From Streptomyces luteogriseus (lineage in GTDB: Bacteria > Actinomycetota > Actinomycetes > Streptomycetales > Streptomycetaceae): a DNA stretch of 64,000 nt. Numbering within the stretch: position 1 is the first letter of the stretch; every line of letters starts with the position of its first letter. Under the pieces are notes generated by a model. The model was given only the letters and a program-made list of their open reading frames with translations, did no database searches and was not told the origin of the DNA. Where the stretch lies: positions 1,054,001 through 1,118,000 of the forward strand of contig NZ_JACHMS010000001.1 of NCBI RefSeq assembly GCF_014205055.1. The letters are read 5' to 3'. Below are positions 27,426 to 35,799 of this stretch, one piece after another. The position numbers were made by a program, and so were the translations under genes.

Positions 27426-29702
27426 ATGACCGACTTCGCACACGATGCCATCACCCTGACCGGAGCACGCGAGAACAACCTCAAGGACGTCACCCTCCGC
27501 ATCCCGAAGGGCCGGCTGACCGTGTTCACCGGCGTTTCGGGGTCGGGGAAGTCGTCCGTCGTCTTCGACACGATCGCGGTGGAGTCGCAGCGCCAGCTGA
27601 ACGAGACGTATCCGTGGTTCGTCCGCAACCGGCTGCCCAAATTCGAGCGGCCGCACGCGGACGGCCTGGAGGACCTCACCCCGGCGATCGTCGTCGACCA
27701 GCGGCAGGTCGGCGGCCACTCCCGGTCGACGGTCGGCACCATGACGGACGTCTACTCGGTGATGCGGGTGCTGTTCTCGCGGCACGGCACCCCGAGCGCC
27801 GGGCCGGCGACGGCCTACTCGTTCAACGACCCGTCGGGCATGTGCCCCGAGTGCGACGGCCTCGGCCGGACGGTACGGCCCGACTGGGACCGCATCCTGG
27901 ATCCGGGCCGCTCCCTCGCGGAGGGGGCGGTCCGCTTCCCGCCGTTCGCCGCCGGGACCTGGCAGGGCCAGGCGTACACGAACAGCGCCGATCTCGACCC
28001 GCACAAGCCGGTGGGACGGTTCACGGCCGCCGAGCGGGAGTTCCTGATGCGCGGACGGCCCGGCAGCAAGGTCACCGTCAACGGCAGCGGCGGCACCTGG
28101 ACCACCGACTACGAGGGGCTGGCCGTCCGCTTCGAGCGGCTGTACCTGAAGCGGGACCTGTCGGCCATGAGCCAGAAGACCCGGGACCTGGTCCGTGCGT
28201 TCCTGGTGGAGGGCACCTGCCCGGGCTGCCGCGGAGCCCGTCTGAACGCGGCGGCGCTCGCGACCCGCATCAACGGCCGGTCGATCGCCGACTGCACCCG
28301 GATGCAGGTCACGGACCTGATCGCCGTGCTGAAGGAGATCGACGACCCGGTGGCCGGTCCGATCGCCTCGGCCGCCGTGGCCGCGCTGGAGCGCATCGAG
28401 GCGATCGGCCTCGGCTATCTGAGCCTCGACCGGGAGACCGCCACGCTCAGCGGCGGGGAGGGGCAGCGGCTGAAGACGGTGCGGCACCTCGGCTCCAGTC
28501 TGACCGGGATGACGTACATCTTCGACGAGCCGAGCGTCGGTCTGCACCCGCGGGACGTGGGCCGCCTCGGCGACCTGCTGCTGCGGCTGCGGGACAAGGG
28601 CAACACGGTGCTGGTCGTCGAGCACGACCCGGACGTCATCGCCCTCGCCGACCATGTCGTCGACATGGGTCCGGGCGCCGGTGCCGGCGGCGGCACGGTG
28701 GTCTTCGAGGGGACACCGCGGGAACTGGCCTCCTCCGGCACACTCACCGGCCGCTGCCTGCGCACCCGTACGGCGGTCAAGGACGAGGTGCGGGAGCCCA
28801 CCGGCGAGCTGTGGGTCAAGGGCGCCGACCGGCACAACCTGCGGGACGTGACCGTACGGTTCCCGGCCGGTGTGCTCACCGCCGTGACCGGGGTCGCCGG
28901 GTCGGGGAAGAGCACCCTGGCCGGGGAGCTCACCGCCGCGCACGAGGAGGCCGTGGTCGTCGACCAGTCGTCGATCGGCATCTCGGGCCGTTCCACCCCG
29001 GCGACCTACCTGGGGATCATGGACACGGTCCGGAAGATCTTCGCCCGCGAGACGGGGGCCGAGGCGGGCCTGTTCAGCTTCAACTCCGGTGGTGCCTGCG
29101 GCACCTGCGAGGGCCGGGGCGTCATCTACACCGACCTCGCCTTCATGGACCCGGTGACGACGACCTGCCACGACTGCGAGGGTCGGCGCTTCAAGGAGGA
29201 GGTGCTGCGGCTGACCGTGCGGGGCAGTTCCGTCGCGGACGTCCTGGAGATGACGGCCGAGCAGGCCCTCGGCTTCTTCGGCGACCCGGGCGTACAACGC
29301 CGGCTGCGCGCCCTGCGGGACGTCGGACTCACCTACCTGACCCTCGGCCAGCCCCTCTCCACGCTCTCCGGCGGCGAGCGGCAGCGCATCAAGCTGGCCA
29401 CGCGACTGCACCGGACGGGCGCGGTCTACGTGCTCGACGAACCGACGACCGGCCTGCACATGGCGGACGTGGAGGGCCTCGTCGCCCTGCTGGACCAACT
29501 GGTCGACGCGGGCAACACGGTCGTCGTGGTCGAGCACAACCTCGACGTGATCGCCCGGGCCGACTGGGTGATCGACCTCGGCCCGGACGGCGGCCGGGCC
29601 GGCGGCGAGATCGTCTTCGAGGGGACGCCTCGACAACTCCTCGAGGCGCAGGTGTCGTTCACCGGCGAGCACCTGCGACGGGCGGTGCGGCACCGCCCGT
29701 GA
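27426..29702 (+). CDS. Short UvrA-like ATPase (class II UvrA / DrrC type)
   Basis: A 758-residue member of the UvrA ABC family, shorter than the 940-960 residues of the repair UvrA. Walker A motifs are GVSGSGKSS near residues 36-44 and GVAGSGKST in the second half; signatures LSGGEGQRLK and LSGGERQRIK; Walker B FDEPSVGLHPRD and LDEPTTGLHMAD. Zinc-module cysteines remain (CPECDGLG, CPGCRGARLN, CGTCEGRG, CHDCEGRRF). The missing length fits loss of the UvrB-binding and part of the DNA-damage insertion region. DrrC-type proteins protect producers against DNA-intercalating drugs. It sits ten bases after the ABC-F gene in one operon. Confidence 0.9.
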   Translation: MTDFAHDAITLTGARENNLKDVTLRIPKGRLTVFTGVSGSGKSSVVFDTIAVESQRQLNETYPWFVRNRLPKFERPHADGLEDLTPAIVVDQRQVGGHSRSTVGTMTDVYSVMRVLFSRHGTPSAGPATAYSFNDPSGMCPECDGLGRTVRPDWDRILDPGRSLAEGAVRFPPFAAGTWQGQAYTNSADLDPHKPVGRFTAAEREFLMRGRPGSKVTVNGSGGTWTTDYEGLAVRFERLYLKRDLSAMSQKTRDLVRAFLVEGTCPGCRGARLNAAALATRINGRSIADCTRMQVTDLIAVLKEIDDPVAGPIASAAVAALERIEAIGLGYLSLDRETATLSGGEGQRLKTVRHLGSSLTGMTYIFDEPSVGLHPRDVGRLGDLLLRLRDKGNTVLVVEHDPDVIALADHVVDMGPGAGAGGGTVVFEGTPRELASSGTLTGRCLRTRTAVKDEVREPTGELWVKGADRHNLRDVTVRFPAGVLTAVTGVAGSGKSTLAGELTAAHEEAVVVDQSSIGISGRSTPATYLGIMDTVRKIFARETGAEAGLFSFNSGGACGTCEGRGVIYTDLAFMDPVTTTCHDCEGRRFKEEVLRLTVRGSSVADVLEMTAEQALGFFGDPGVQRRLRALRDVGLTYLTLGQPLSTLSGGERQRIKLATRLHRTGAVYVLDEPTTGLHMADVEGLVALLDQLVDAGNTVVVVEHNLDVIARADWVIDLGPDGGRAGGEIVFEGTPRQLLEAQVSFTGEHLRRAVRHRP

Positions 29703-29839
29703 GCCGGGGTGTACAGACGTCAAAGCGCGATCCGCTCATTGAACCGATGGGGTGGTTTGGGCCGCCGCCGACCGATCATGCGTGCGGGGCCCGCGAACAC
29801 TGGAAGGGGGTGGCGCGGGCCACCGGGGAGGGGAACGGC

Positions 29840-32221
29840 ATGACCGACGGCACGGTTCTCGTGGCGGTGGCGGAGCATCCGGACGACGGGGGCGCCACCG
29901 CCGGGCAGTTGACGCGCATCGCCGAGGGGATCCGGACGCGCGGCTTACAGGTGCGATGGGTGGTGAGCGTCGCCGACGCCGAGGCGGTGCTCAGGACCGA
30001 GGCCGGGCTGGCCGCCGCGGTGGTCGCCTGGGACCTCCCGCCCGGAGCCGGAGACGGGCCGGGCGGTGCGACGGTGCTGCGCCGGATCGGCCGCCGGTTC
30101 CAGAACCTGCCGGTGTTCCTGGTCATGGCGGACGAAGGGCTGCGCGAGCTGCCGCTGTGGGTGTCGCAGTCGGTGGTGGGCTATGTGTGGCCGCTGGAGG
30201 ACACGCCGGCGTTCATCGCCGGGCGGATCACCACCGCCGCGCGCGCCTACCAGGACGCGCTGCTCCCACCGTTCTTCAAGGCCCTGCGGCGCTTCGACGA
30301 CGCACACGAGTACTCGTGGCACACCCCCGCCCACTCCGGCGGTGTCGCCTTCCTCAAGTCGCCCGTGGGCCGGGCGTTCCACGAGTACTTCGGGGAGCGG
30401 CTGCTGCGCAGCGACCTGTCGATCTCGGTGGAGGAGCTCGGCTCGCTGTTCGAGCACACCGGGCCGATCGGCGAGGCGGAGCGCAACGCCGCGCGGGTCT
30501 TCGGATCCGGCCACACATACTTCGTGCTGCACGGCGATTCCACCTGCAACCGTCTGGTCGGCCACTTCAGCGTGACCCGCGACGAGATCGCCCTGGTGGA
30601 CCGCAACTGCCACAAGTCCGTCCTGCACGGCCTGGTCGTCTCGGGCGCGCGACCGGTGTACCTGGTCCCCACCCGCAACGGCTACGGCCTCGCCGGGCCC
30701 CTGCCGCCGGCCGAGATCGCGGCGGATTCGGTGGCGGCACGGATCGCCGCGAATCCGCTGACCGCGGACGCCGTCTCCTCGCGCGCCCAGTACGCGGTGT
30801 TCACCAACTCGACGTACGACGGGCTGTGTTACGACGCGGTGGCGGCGGCCCGGGCGTTCGCCACCGGCACGCCCCGGCTGCACTTCGACGAGGCGTGGTT
30901 CGCGTACGCCCGCTTCCATCCGCTCTACGCCGGGCGTTACGGCATGTCGGTGGACGAGGAGGCCTTCCCCGGCCCCGACCGGCCGACGGTCTTCGCGACG
31001 CAGTCCACCCACAAACTGCTGGCGGCCCTGTCGCAGGGCGCCATGGTGCACGTCAGGCCCGCGCCGCGGGCGCCGGTGGAACACGACCGGTTCAACGAGG
31101 CCCTGATGATGCACGGCACCACGTCGCCGCTGTACCCGATGATCGCTTCGCTGGACGTGGCCACGGCGATGATGGACGGCCCGCAGGGGCAGTGGCTGGT
31201 CGACGAGGCGGTGACCGAGGCGATCCGGTTCCGCCAGGAGATGGTGCGGATCGGGCGCCGGATCGAGGCCGCGGGTGACCGGCCGCCGTGGTTCTTCGGG
31301 GTGTGGCAGCCGGACGAGGTGACGGACCCCGCGAGCGGGCAACGCCTGCCCTTCGACGAGGCACCGGCGGACCTGCTGCGGACCGAGCCGTCCTGCTGGC
31401 ACCTGGCGCCCGACGCGGACTGGCACGGCTTCCCCGGACTGACCGACGGCTACTGCATGCTCGACCCGATCAAGGTCACCCTGACCTGCCCGGGGCTCGG
31501 CGCGACCGGAGTGATGTCCGACCAGGGCATCCCCGCACGGGTGCTCACCGCGTATCTGACGACGCGCGGCATCGTCGTCGAGAAGACCGACAGCTACACC
31601 ACGCTGGTGCTGTTCTCCATGGGCATCACGAAGGGCAAGTGGGGCACACTGCTGGACGCCCTCATGGACTTCAAGGACCTCTACGACGGCGACGCCCCTC
31701 TCGACCGCGTGCTGCCCGCGCTGGTCGCGGAGCACCCGCGGCGCTACGCCGGGCTGACGCTGCGCGACCTGTGCCAGGAGATGCACGGCCATCTGCGCGA
31801 GGCCCGCTTGGTCGAACTCCTGGACACCGCCTTCCAGCAACTGCCCGAGCCCGTCGCCCCGCCCCAGCTGTGCTACCAGCGTCTGATCCGCGGCGGCACG
31901 GAACGGATCCGCCTGACGGACGCGCCGGGCCGGGTCGCCGCGGCGATGGTCACGGTGACGCCGCCCGGCATCCCGGTCCTCATGCCGGGCGAGAGCGTCG
32001 GAGAGACGGACGGCCCCCTCCTGCGCTACCTCGGCGCCCTGGAGTCCTTCGACCGCCACTTCCCCGGCTTCGGCAGCGAGACCCACGGGGTGACCCGTGA
32101 CCCGGACACGGGCGACTACCTGATCGAGTGCCTGCGTGCGGACGAACGGGAGGAGACCGCCGCCGGTGCGGTGACGCCGGCGCAGCGGCGGGGGCTGGAG
32201 GGGGCCGGGCCGGTGGGTTGA
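29840..32221 (+). CDS. Orn/Lys/Arg decarboxylase family enzyme (fold type I PLP)
   Basis: ATG 29840 follows GGGGAGGGGAA; longer in-frame extension upstream runs into the UvrA-like gene and is rejected. The 793-residue product has an N-terminal response-regulator-like wing domain (about 1-125, LVAVAEHPDDGG to VVGYVWPLEDTPAFI), a PLP-binding core with HTPAHSGG, LHGDSTCN, HFDEAWFAY and the lysine motif ATQSTHKLLAALSQGA near residue 393, and a C-terminal domain. This is the architecture of E. coli AdiA, CadA and SpeC. Which basic amino acid is used is not clear. It would consume a proton and give agmatine, cadaverine or putrescine. A dimethylargininase gene follows. Confidence 0.9.
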   Translation: MTDGTVLVAVAEHPDDGGATAGQLTRIAEGIRTRGLQVRWVVSVADAEAVLRTEAGLAAAVVAWDLPPGAGDGPGGATVLRRIGRRFQNLPVFLVMADEGLRELPLWVSQSVVGYVWPLEDTPAFIAGRITTAARAYQDALLPPFFKALRRFDDAHEYSWHTPAHSGGVAFLKSPVGRAFHEYFGERLLRSDLSISVEELGSLFEHTGPIGEAERNAARVFGSGHTYFVLHGDSTCNRLVGHFSVTRDEIALVDRNCHKSVLHGLVVSGARPVYLVPTRNGYGLAGPLPPAEIAADSVAARIAANPLTADAVSSRAQYAVFTNSTYDGLCYDAVAAARAFATGTPRLHFDEAWFAYARFHPLYAGRYGMSVDEEAFPGPDRPTVFATQSTHKLLAALSQGAMVHVRPAPRAPVEHDRFNEALMMHGTTSPLYPMIASLDVATAMMDGPQGQWLVDEAVTEAIRFRQEMVRIGRRIEAAGDRPPWFFGVWQPDEVTDPASGQRLPFDEAPADLLRTEPSCWHLAPDADWHGFPGLTDGYCMLDPIKVTLTCPGLGATGVMSDQGIPARVLTAYLTTRGIVVEKTDSYTTLVLFSMGITKGKWGTLLDALMDFKDLYDGDAPLDRVLPALVAEHPRRYAGLTLRDLCQEMHGHLREARLVELLDTAFQQLPEPVAPPQLCYQRLIRGGTERIRLTDAPGRVAAAMVTVTPPGIPVLMPGESVGETDGPLLRYLGALESFDRHFPGFGSETHGVTRDPDTGDYLIECLRADEREETAAGAVTPAQRRGLEGAGPVG

Positions 32222-32413
32222 GTTCGAAGGGACGCGGACGGGGTACCTGGCGGGCGGTGGCGCAGCCCCTCCACCCCCTCCGCCGCTCCCCAGGGCTGTC
32301 CTCTCCCCCGTTCGCCCTGCATGATGGCGGCCGACGCCCGATGGGTTCCGGTCGATCCCGGAGGCTCTGTCGGTGCGGCCCCGACACGTCCCATCCGATA
32401 CGGAGTCACGCTC

Positions 32414-33190
32414 GTGCCCAGCAAGAAGGCCCTCGTCCGCCGCCCCAGCCCGCGCCTCGCCGAAGGGCTGGTGACGCACATCGAGCGGGAGAAGGTCGAC
32501 GCCGGCCTCGCCGTCGAGCAGTGGGAGGCGTATGTGGAGGCCCTGCGCACACACGGCTGGGAGACCATCGAGGTGGACCCCGCGGACGACTGCCCGGACT
32601 CGGTGTTCGTCGAGGACACGGTCGTGATGTACAAGAACGTGGCCCTGATCGCGCGCCCGGGCGCGGACTCCCGGCGTGACGAGACCGCCGCGGTCGAGGA
32701 GGCCGTGGCCGGTCTGGGCTGCTCGGTGAACTGGATCTGGGACCCGGGCACGCTGGAAGGCGGAGACGTCCTGAAGATCGGCGACACCGTCTACGTGGGC
32801 CGGGGCGGCCGTACCAACGCCGACGGCGTCCGGCAGCTGCGCGCCGCGTTCGAGCCGCTCGGCGCACGGGTCGTCTCCGCGCCGGTGAGCAAGGTGCTGC
32901 ACCTGAAGTCGGCGGTCACGGCGCTGCCGGACGGCACGGTCATCGGGCACATCCCCAAGATGGACACGCCGTCGCTGTTCGCGCGCTTCCTGCCGGTCCC
33001 CGAGGAGGCCGGGTCGCACGTCGTCCTGCTCGGCGGCGACAAGCTGCTGATGGCGGCGAGCGCGCCGAAGACCGCCGAGCTGTTCGCCGATCTCGGGTAC
33101 GAACCGGTCGTCGTGGACATCAGCGAGTTCGAGAAGCTCGAGGGATGTGTGACGTGCCTCTCGGTGCGGCTGCGGGAGCTGTACGTCTGA
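32414..33190 (+). CDS. ddaH: Dimethylarginine dimethylaminohydrolase (dimethylargininase)
   Basis: GTG 32414 has GGAG about nine bases upstream and gives 258 residues, the normal length. The enzyme converts asymmetric methylated arginines to citrulline and methylamines. The amidinotransferase-fold motifs are present: PDSVFVEDTVV (acidic substrate-binding residues), DVLKIGDTVYVGRGGRTN, the catalytic histidine in KVLHLKSAVTALPD and the catalytic cysteine near residue 246 in KLEGCVTCLSVRL. It follows the basic amino-acid decarboxylase, so arginine metabolism may be grouped here. A GC hairpin terminator lies at 33241. Confidence 0.92.
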   Translation: MPSKKALVRRPSPRLAEGLVTHIEREKVDAGLAVEQWEAYVEALRTHGWETIEVDPADDCPDSVFVEDTVVMYKNVALIARPGADSRRDETAAVEEAVAGLGCSVNWIWDPGTLEGGDVLKIGDTVYVGRGGRTNADGVRQLRAAFEPLGARVVSAPVSKVLHLKSAVTALPDGTVIGHIPKMDTPSLFARFLPVPEEAGSHVVLLGGDKLLMAASAPKTAELFADLGYEPVVVDISEFEKLEGCVTCLSVRLRELYV

Positions 33191-33240
33191 CCGGAGGCAC
33201 ACGTTCCCCGTCCGGCTTCCCGACCTGCGGGTCCGGGAGG

Positions 33241-33257
33241 CCCGACGCGCCGTCGGG
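33241..33257 (+). terminator. Hairpin terminator after ddaH
   Basis: CCCGACG pairs with CGTCGGG across a three-base loop about 50 bases after the ddaH stop. A second perfect palindrome, CCGCTGATCAGCGG, follows at 33263-33276. Confidence 0.6.
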
Positions 33258-33294
33258 TGGCCCCGCTGATCAGCGGCCTTTACAGCACTCTTAA

Positions 33295-33340
33295 CCTACG
33301 GCCTCGTAACCTACGGAAACGTAGCCTACGATGCCGTAGG
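33295..33340. promoter_or_regulatory. Triple tandem 15-bp operator before the desaturase gene
   Basis: Three head-to-tail units of consensus CCTACGNNNNCGTAR: CCTACGGCCTCGTAA (33295-33309), CCTACGGAAACGTAG (33310-33324) and CCTACGATGCCGTAG (33325-33339, then G). Each unit is itself palindromic (CTACG-N4-CGTAG). They lie 43-88 bases before the desaturase ATG and overlap the probable promoter, so a dimeric repressor, most likely TetR-type, would block transcription. Confidence 0.75.
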
Positions 33341-33382
33341 TTCACCGCTCACCGCTCATACGCTTGTCCCCCTGGAGAGTCC

Positions 33383-34360
33383 ATGACGATCACCACTCCG
33401 CACCTCGGCAGCCCCGCCGGCGCCTGGACCGACGCCCAGCTGCTGTACGCCCTGGAGGAAGTGGTCGAGAAGGAACTCAACCGGCATCTGCAGGTCGCCA
33501 AGGACTGGATGCCGCACGAGTACGTGCCCTGGAGCGACGGGCGCAACTTCCCCGGTCTCTTCGAGGACGGCGAGGCCTGGGAGAAGGGGCAGTCCAAGGT
33601 CACCGAGATCGGCCGGATCGCGCTCGTCGTCAACCTTCTCACCGAGGACAACCTGCCCAGCTACCACCACGAGATCGCCTCGCTGTTCGGCCGCGACGGC
33701 GCCTGGGGCACCTGGGTGCACCGCTGGACCGCGGAGGAGGGCCGGCACGGCATCGTGATGCGCGACTACCTGCTCACGTCGCGCGCGGTGGACCCGGACA
33801 AGCTGGAGGAGTTCCGGATGTCCCACATGAGCGAGGGCTTCGAGTCGGACAACCGGCACTCGATGCTGCACTCGGTCGCCTACGTGGCCTTCCAGGAGCT
33901 CGCGACCCGCGTCTCGCACCGCAACACCGGCCACCAGTCCGGGGACCCGGTCTGCGACCGCATGCTGGCGCGCATCGCCACCGACGAGAACCTGCACATG
34001 GTCTTCTACCGGAACCTGCTGAAGGCGGCCTTCGAGCTGGCGCCCGACCTGACGATGATGGCGGTGCGCGACGTCATCGTGAACTTCCGGATGCCCGGCC
34101 ACGGCATGCCCGGCTTCGAGCGGGCCGCCGCGCAGATGGCGATCGGCGAGATCTACAACATGCGCATCCACCACGACGACGTGCTCCAGCCCGTGCTTCG
34201 CTTCCTGAAGATCATGGAGATCGACGGCCTGGGCCCCGAGGGTCGCAAGGCGCAGGAGGAGCTCGGCCTGTTCCTGGGCGGTCTGGACTCCGAGGCGTCG
34301 AAGTTCGACGAGAAGCTGGCCGCCCGCAAGGCCCGTATGGCGGCCCGGGCCGGCGCCTGA
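33383..34360 (+). CDS. Acyl-[acyl-carrier-protein] desaturase (ferritin-like di-iron)
   Basis: ATG 33383 follows GGAGAG at good spacing. The 325-residue soluble enzyme introduces a cis double bond into acyl-ACP, controlling membrane fluidity. Di-iron ligands of the plant-type fatty-acid desaturase family are seen: LLTEDNLPSYH, then WTAEEGRHGIVMRDYL (ExxH near residue 118), FQELATR and ATDENLHMVFYRN (second ExxH near 207). It is preceded by three tandem operators, pointing to regulation by lipid status, and followed by a very strong terminator. It is a single-gene transcription unit. Confidence 0.93.
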   Translation: MTITTPHLGSPAGAWTDAQLLYALEEVVEKELNRHLQVAKDWMPHEYVPWSDGRNFPGLFEDGEAWEKGQSKVTEIGRIALVVNLLTEDNLPSYHHEIASLFGRDGAWGTWVHRWTAEEGRHGIVMRDYLLTSRAVDPDKLEEFRMSHMSEGFESDNRHSMLHSVAYVAFQELATRVSHRNTGHQSGDPVCDRMLARIATDENLHMVFYRNLLKAAFELAPDLTMMAVRDVIVNFRMPGHGMPGFERAAAQMAIGEIYNMRIHHDDVLQPVLRFLKIMEIDGLGPEGRKAQEELGLFLGGLDSEASKFDEKLAARKARMAARAGA

Positions 34361-34380
34361 CGCCGACCGGCACACACGGA

Positions 34381-34419
34381 CGCAGGGCCCCGGCCGCGAC
34401 GAGCGGCCGGGGCCCTGCG
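34381..34419. terminator. Strong bidirectional terminator
   Basis: CGCAGGGCCCCGGCCGC (34381-34397) pairs perfectly with GCGGCCGGGGCCCTGCG (34403-34419) across a five-base loop, between the desaturase and the convergent WhiB-like gene. Confidence 0.85.
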
Positions 34420-34502
34420 GGGTCCGGCCGCGGACAGAGCGGGGCCGTCCCCCGCTCCCGACGCGGGCCCCACTCCCGCGCCAGGCCCCACTCCCGCGAC
34501 GG

Positions 34503-34748
34503 CTACCGCGACACGCGCCGAAGCTCCAGCCGCTCCTTCTCCGAAAGACCGCCCCAGACGCCGAAGCGCTCGTCGTGGTCCAGCGCGTACTCCAGGCAGG
34601 CCGCGCGGATCGGGCACATACCGCAGATCCGCTTCGCCTCCCGCACCGAACTGCCCGGCTCGGGGAAGAAGAAGTCCGCCCCCGTCTGCGCGCACAACGC
34701 CTCTTGCTGCCATTCGAGTTCGGGCGAGGTGATCGTGTCGATGTGCAT
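34503..34748 (-). CDS. WhiB-like (Wbl) iron-sulfur transcription factor
   Basis: ATG 34748 gives an 81-residue protein; an in-frame extension upstream lacks family similarity. Four cysteines for the [4Fe-4S] cluster are in place: EALCAQTGADFFFPE (C19), then CGMC and ACLEYALDHDE. The GVWGG turn followed by a basic tail (LSEKERLELRR) is the standard DNA or sigma-binding end. Wbl proteins bind region 4 of the principal sigma factor and regulate development, redox response or resistance. From memory S. coelicolor wblH is at the matching place. There is no clear ribosome site, and 34749-34974 holds the divergent promoters. Confidence 0.92.
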   Translation of the reverse strand: MHIDTITSPELEWQQEALCAQTGADFFFPEPGSSVREAKRICGMCPIRAACLEYALDHDERFGVWGGLSEKERLELRRVSR

Positions 34749-34974
34749 GTCCGAAAGCGTTGCGGGCGGCGAAAAACGTTCGATCAACGCGGGATCAACG
34801 CCGCGTTCACGGGCCCCCGGCCGCTTCGATGGTGGCCCGCCCGACGGGGTCGGCGCACGGCGGCGCGCGGAGACATCCGAAACCACGCCTCGGCGGCGCT
34901 CCGGCGGCGGTCGGCACCGCGCGGTGAAAGACTCGGCAGTACAGACGACGGGCCCCTGTGCGAGGAGGGCGACG

Positions 34975-35760
34975 ATGCTCACCACCCGTTACGTCACCGG
35001 CGCGCCGAACTGGATCGATCTCGGCACCCCCGACATCGACGGCGCCGCCGCCTTCTACGGCGGGCTGTTCGGCTGGCGGTTCCAGCCCGGCGGCCCGAAG
35101 GTCGGAGGGTACGGCCTGTTCCGGCTCGGGGACAGGACGGCAGCCGGGGGCATGCAGACCACGCCGGAGCAGGGCCCGCCGTCCTGGACGGTGTACTTCC
35201 AGACGCCGGACGCGGACGCCACGGCCCGGGCGGCCGAGCAGGCGCACGGCTCGGTGGCGGTGCAGCCGATGGACGTCCAGGACCTGGGCCGGATGGCGAT
35301 CCTCGCCGACCAGGCCGGGGTGCCCTTCGGCCTGTGGCAGCCGGGCCGCAACAAGGGCCTGGAGGTCGTCCGGGAGCACGGCTCGCTGTGCTGGGTCGAG
35401 CTGTACACGGCGGACGTCCCGGCCACGGCGGCCTTCTACCACTCCGTGCTCGGTCTGGAGACCTTCGGCGCGGACTTCGCCGGCGGCACGTACACCACGT
35501 TCAACCCCGCCGGTGAGAGCGAGGACGCCATGTTCGGCGGTGTCGTCCCGCTGGCCGACGACCCGGGCGAGGAGGAAGCGTACTGGCTGCCGTACTTCGA
35601 GGTCGCCGACCCGGACGCCCTCGTGGCCAGGGCCGAGGAGCTGGGCGGCACGGTCCGCCTCCCCGCGACGGACCTCCCGTCCGTCGGCCGCCTCGCCAAA
35701 CTCGCCGACCCGTACGGCGCCCGCTTCGCGGTGATCCACAGCGAGCCGCGGCAGGGCTGA
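34975..35760 (+). CDS. VOC (glyoxalase/bleomycin-resistance fold) family protein, two domains
   Basis: A 261-residue protein made of two vicinal-oxygen-chelate modules (about 10-120 and 135-257). Repeating elements are NWIDLGTPDIDGAAAFYGGLFGW and CWVELYTADVPATAAFYHSVLGLE, each beginning a beta-alpha-beta-beta-beta unit, with LADQAGVPFGLWQP and LADPYGARFAVIHS ending them. Functions in this superfamily range from drug binding to dioxygenases, and no specific substrate is suggested. GAGGAG lies 12 bases upstream of the ATG. Confidence 0.88.
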   Translation: MLTTRYVTGAPNWIDLGTPDIDGAAAFYGGLFGWRFQPGGPKVGGYGLFRLGDRTAAGGMQTTPEQGPPSWTVYFQTPDADATARAAEQAHGSVAVQPMDVQDLGRMAILADQAGVPFGLWQPGRNKGLEVVREHGSLCWVELYTADVPATAAFYHSVLGLETFGADFAGGTYTTFNPAGESEDAMFGGVVPLADDPGEEEAYWLPYFEVADPDALVARAEELGGTVRLPATDLPSVGRLAKLADPYGARFAVIHSEPRQG

Positions 35761-35799
35761 GGCGGGCGGAGACCTGTCACGCCTCCCGCCGGAGCAACT

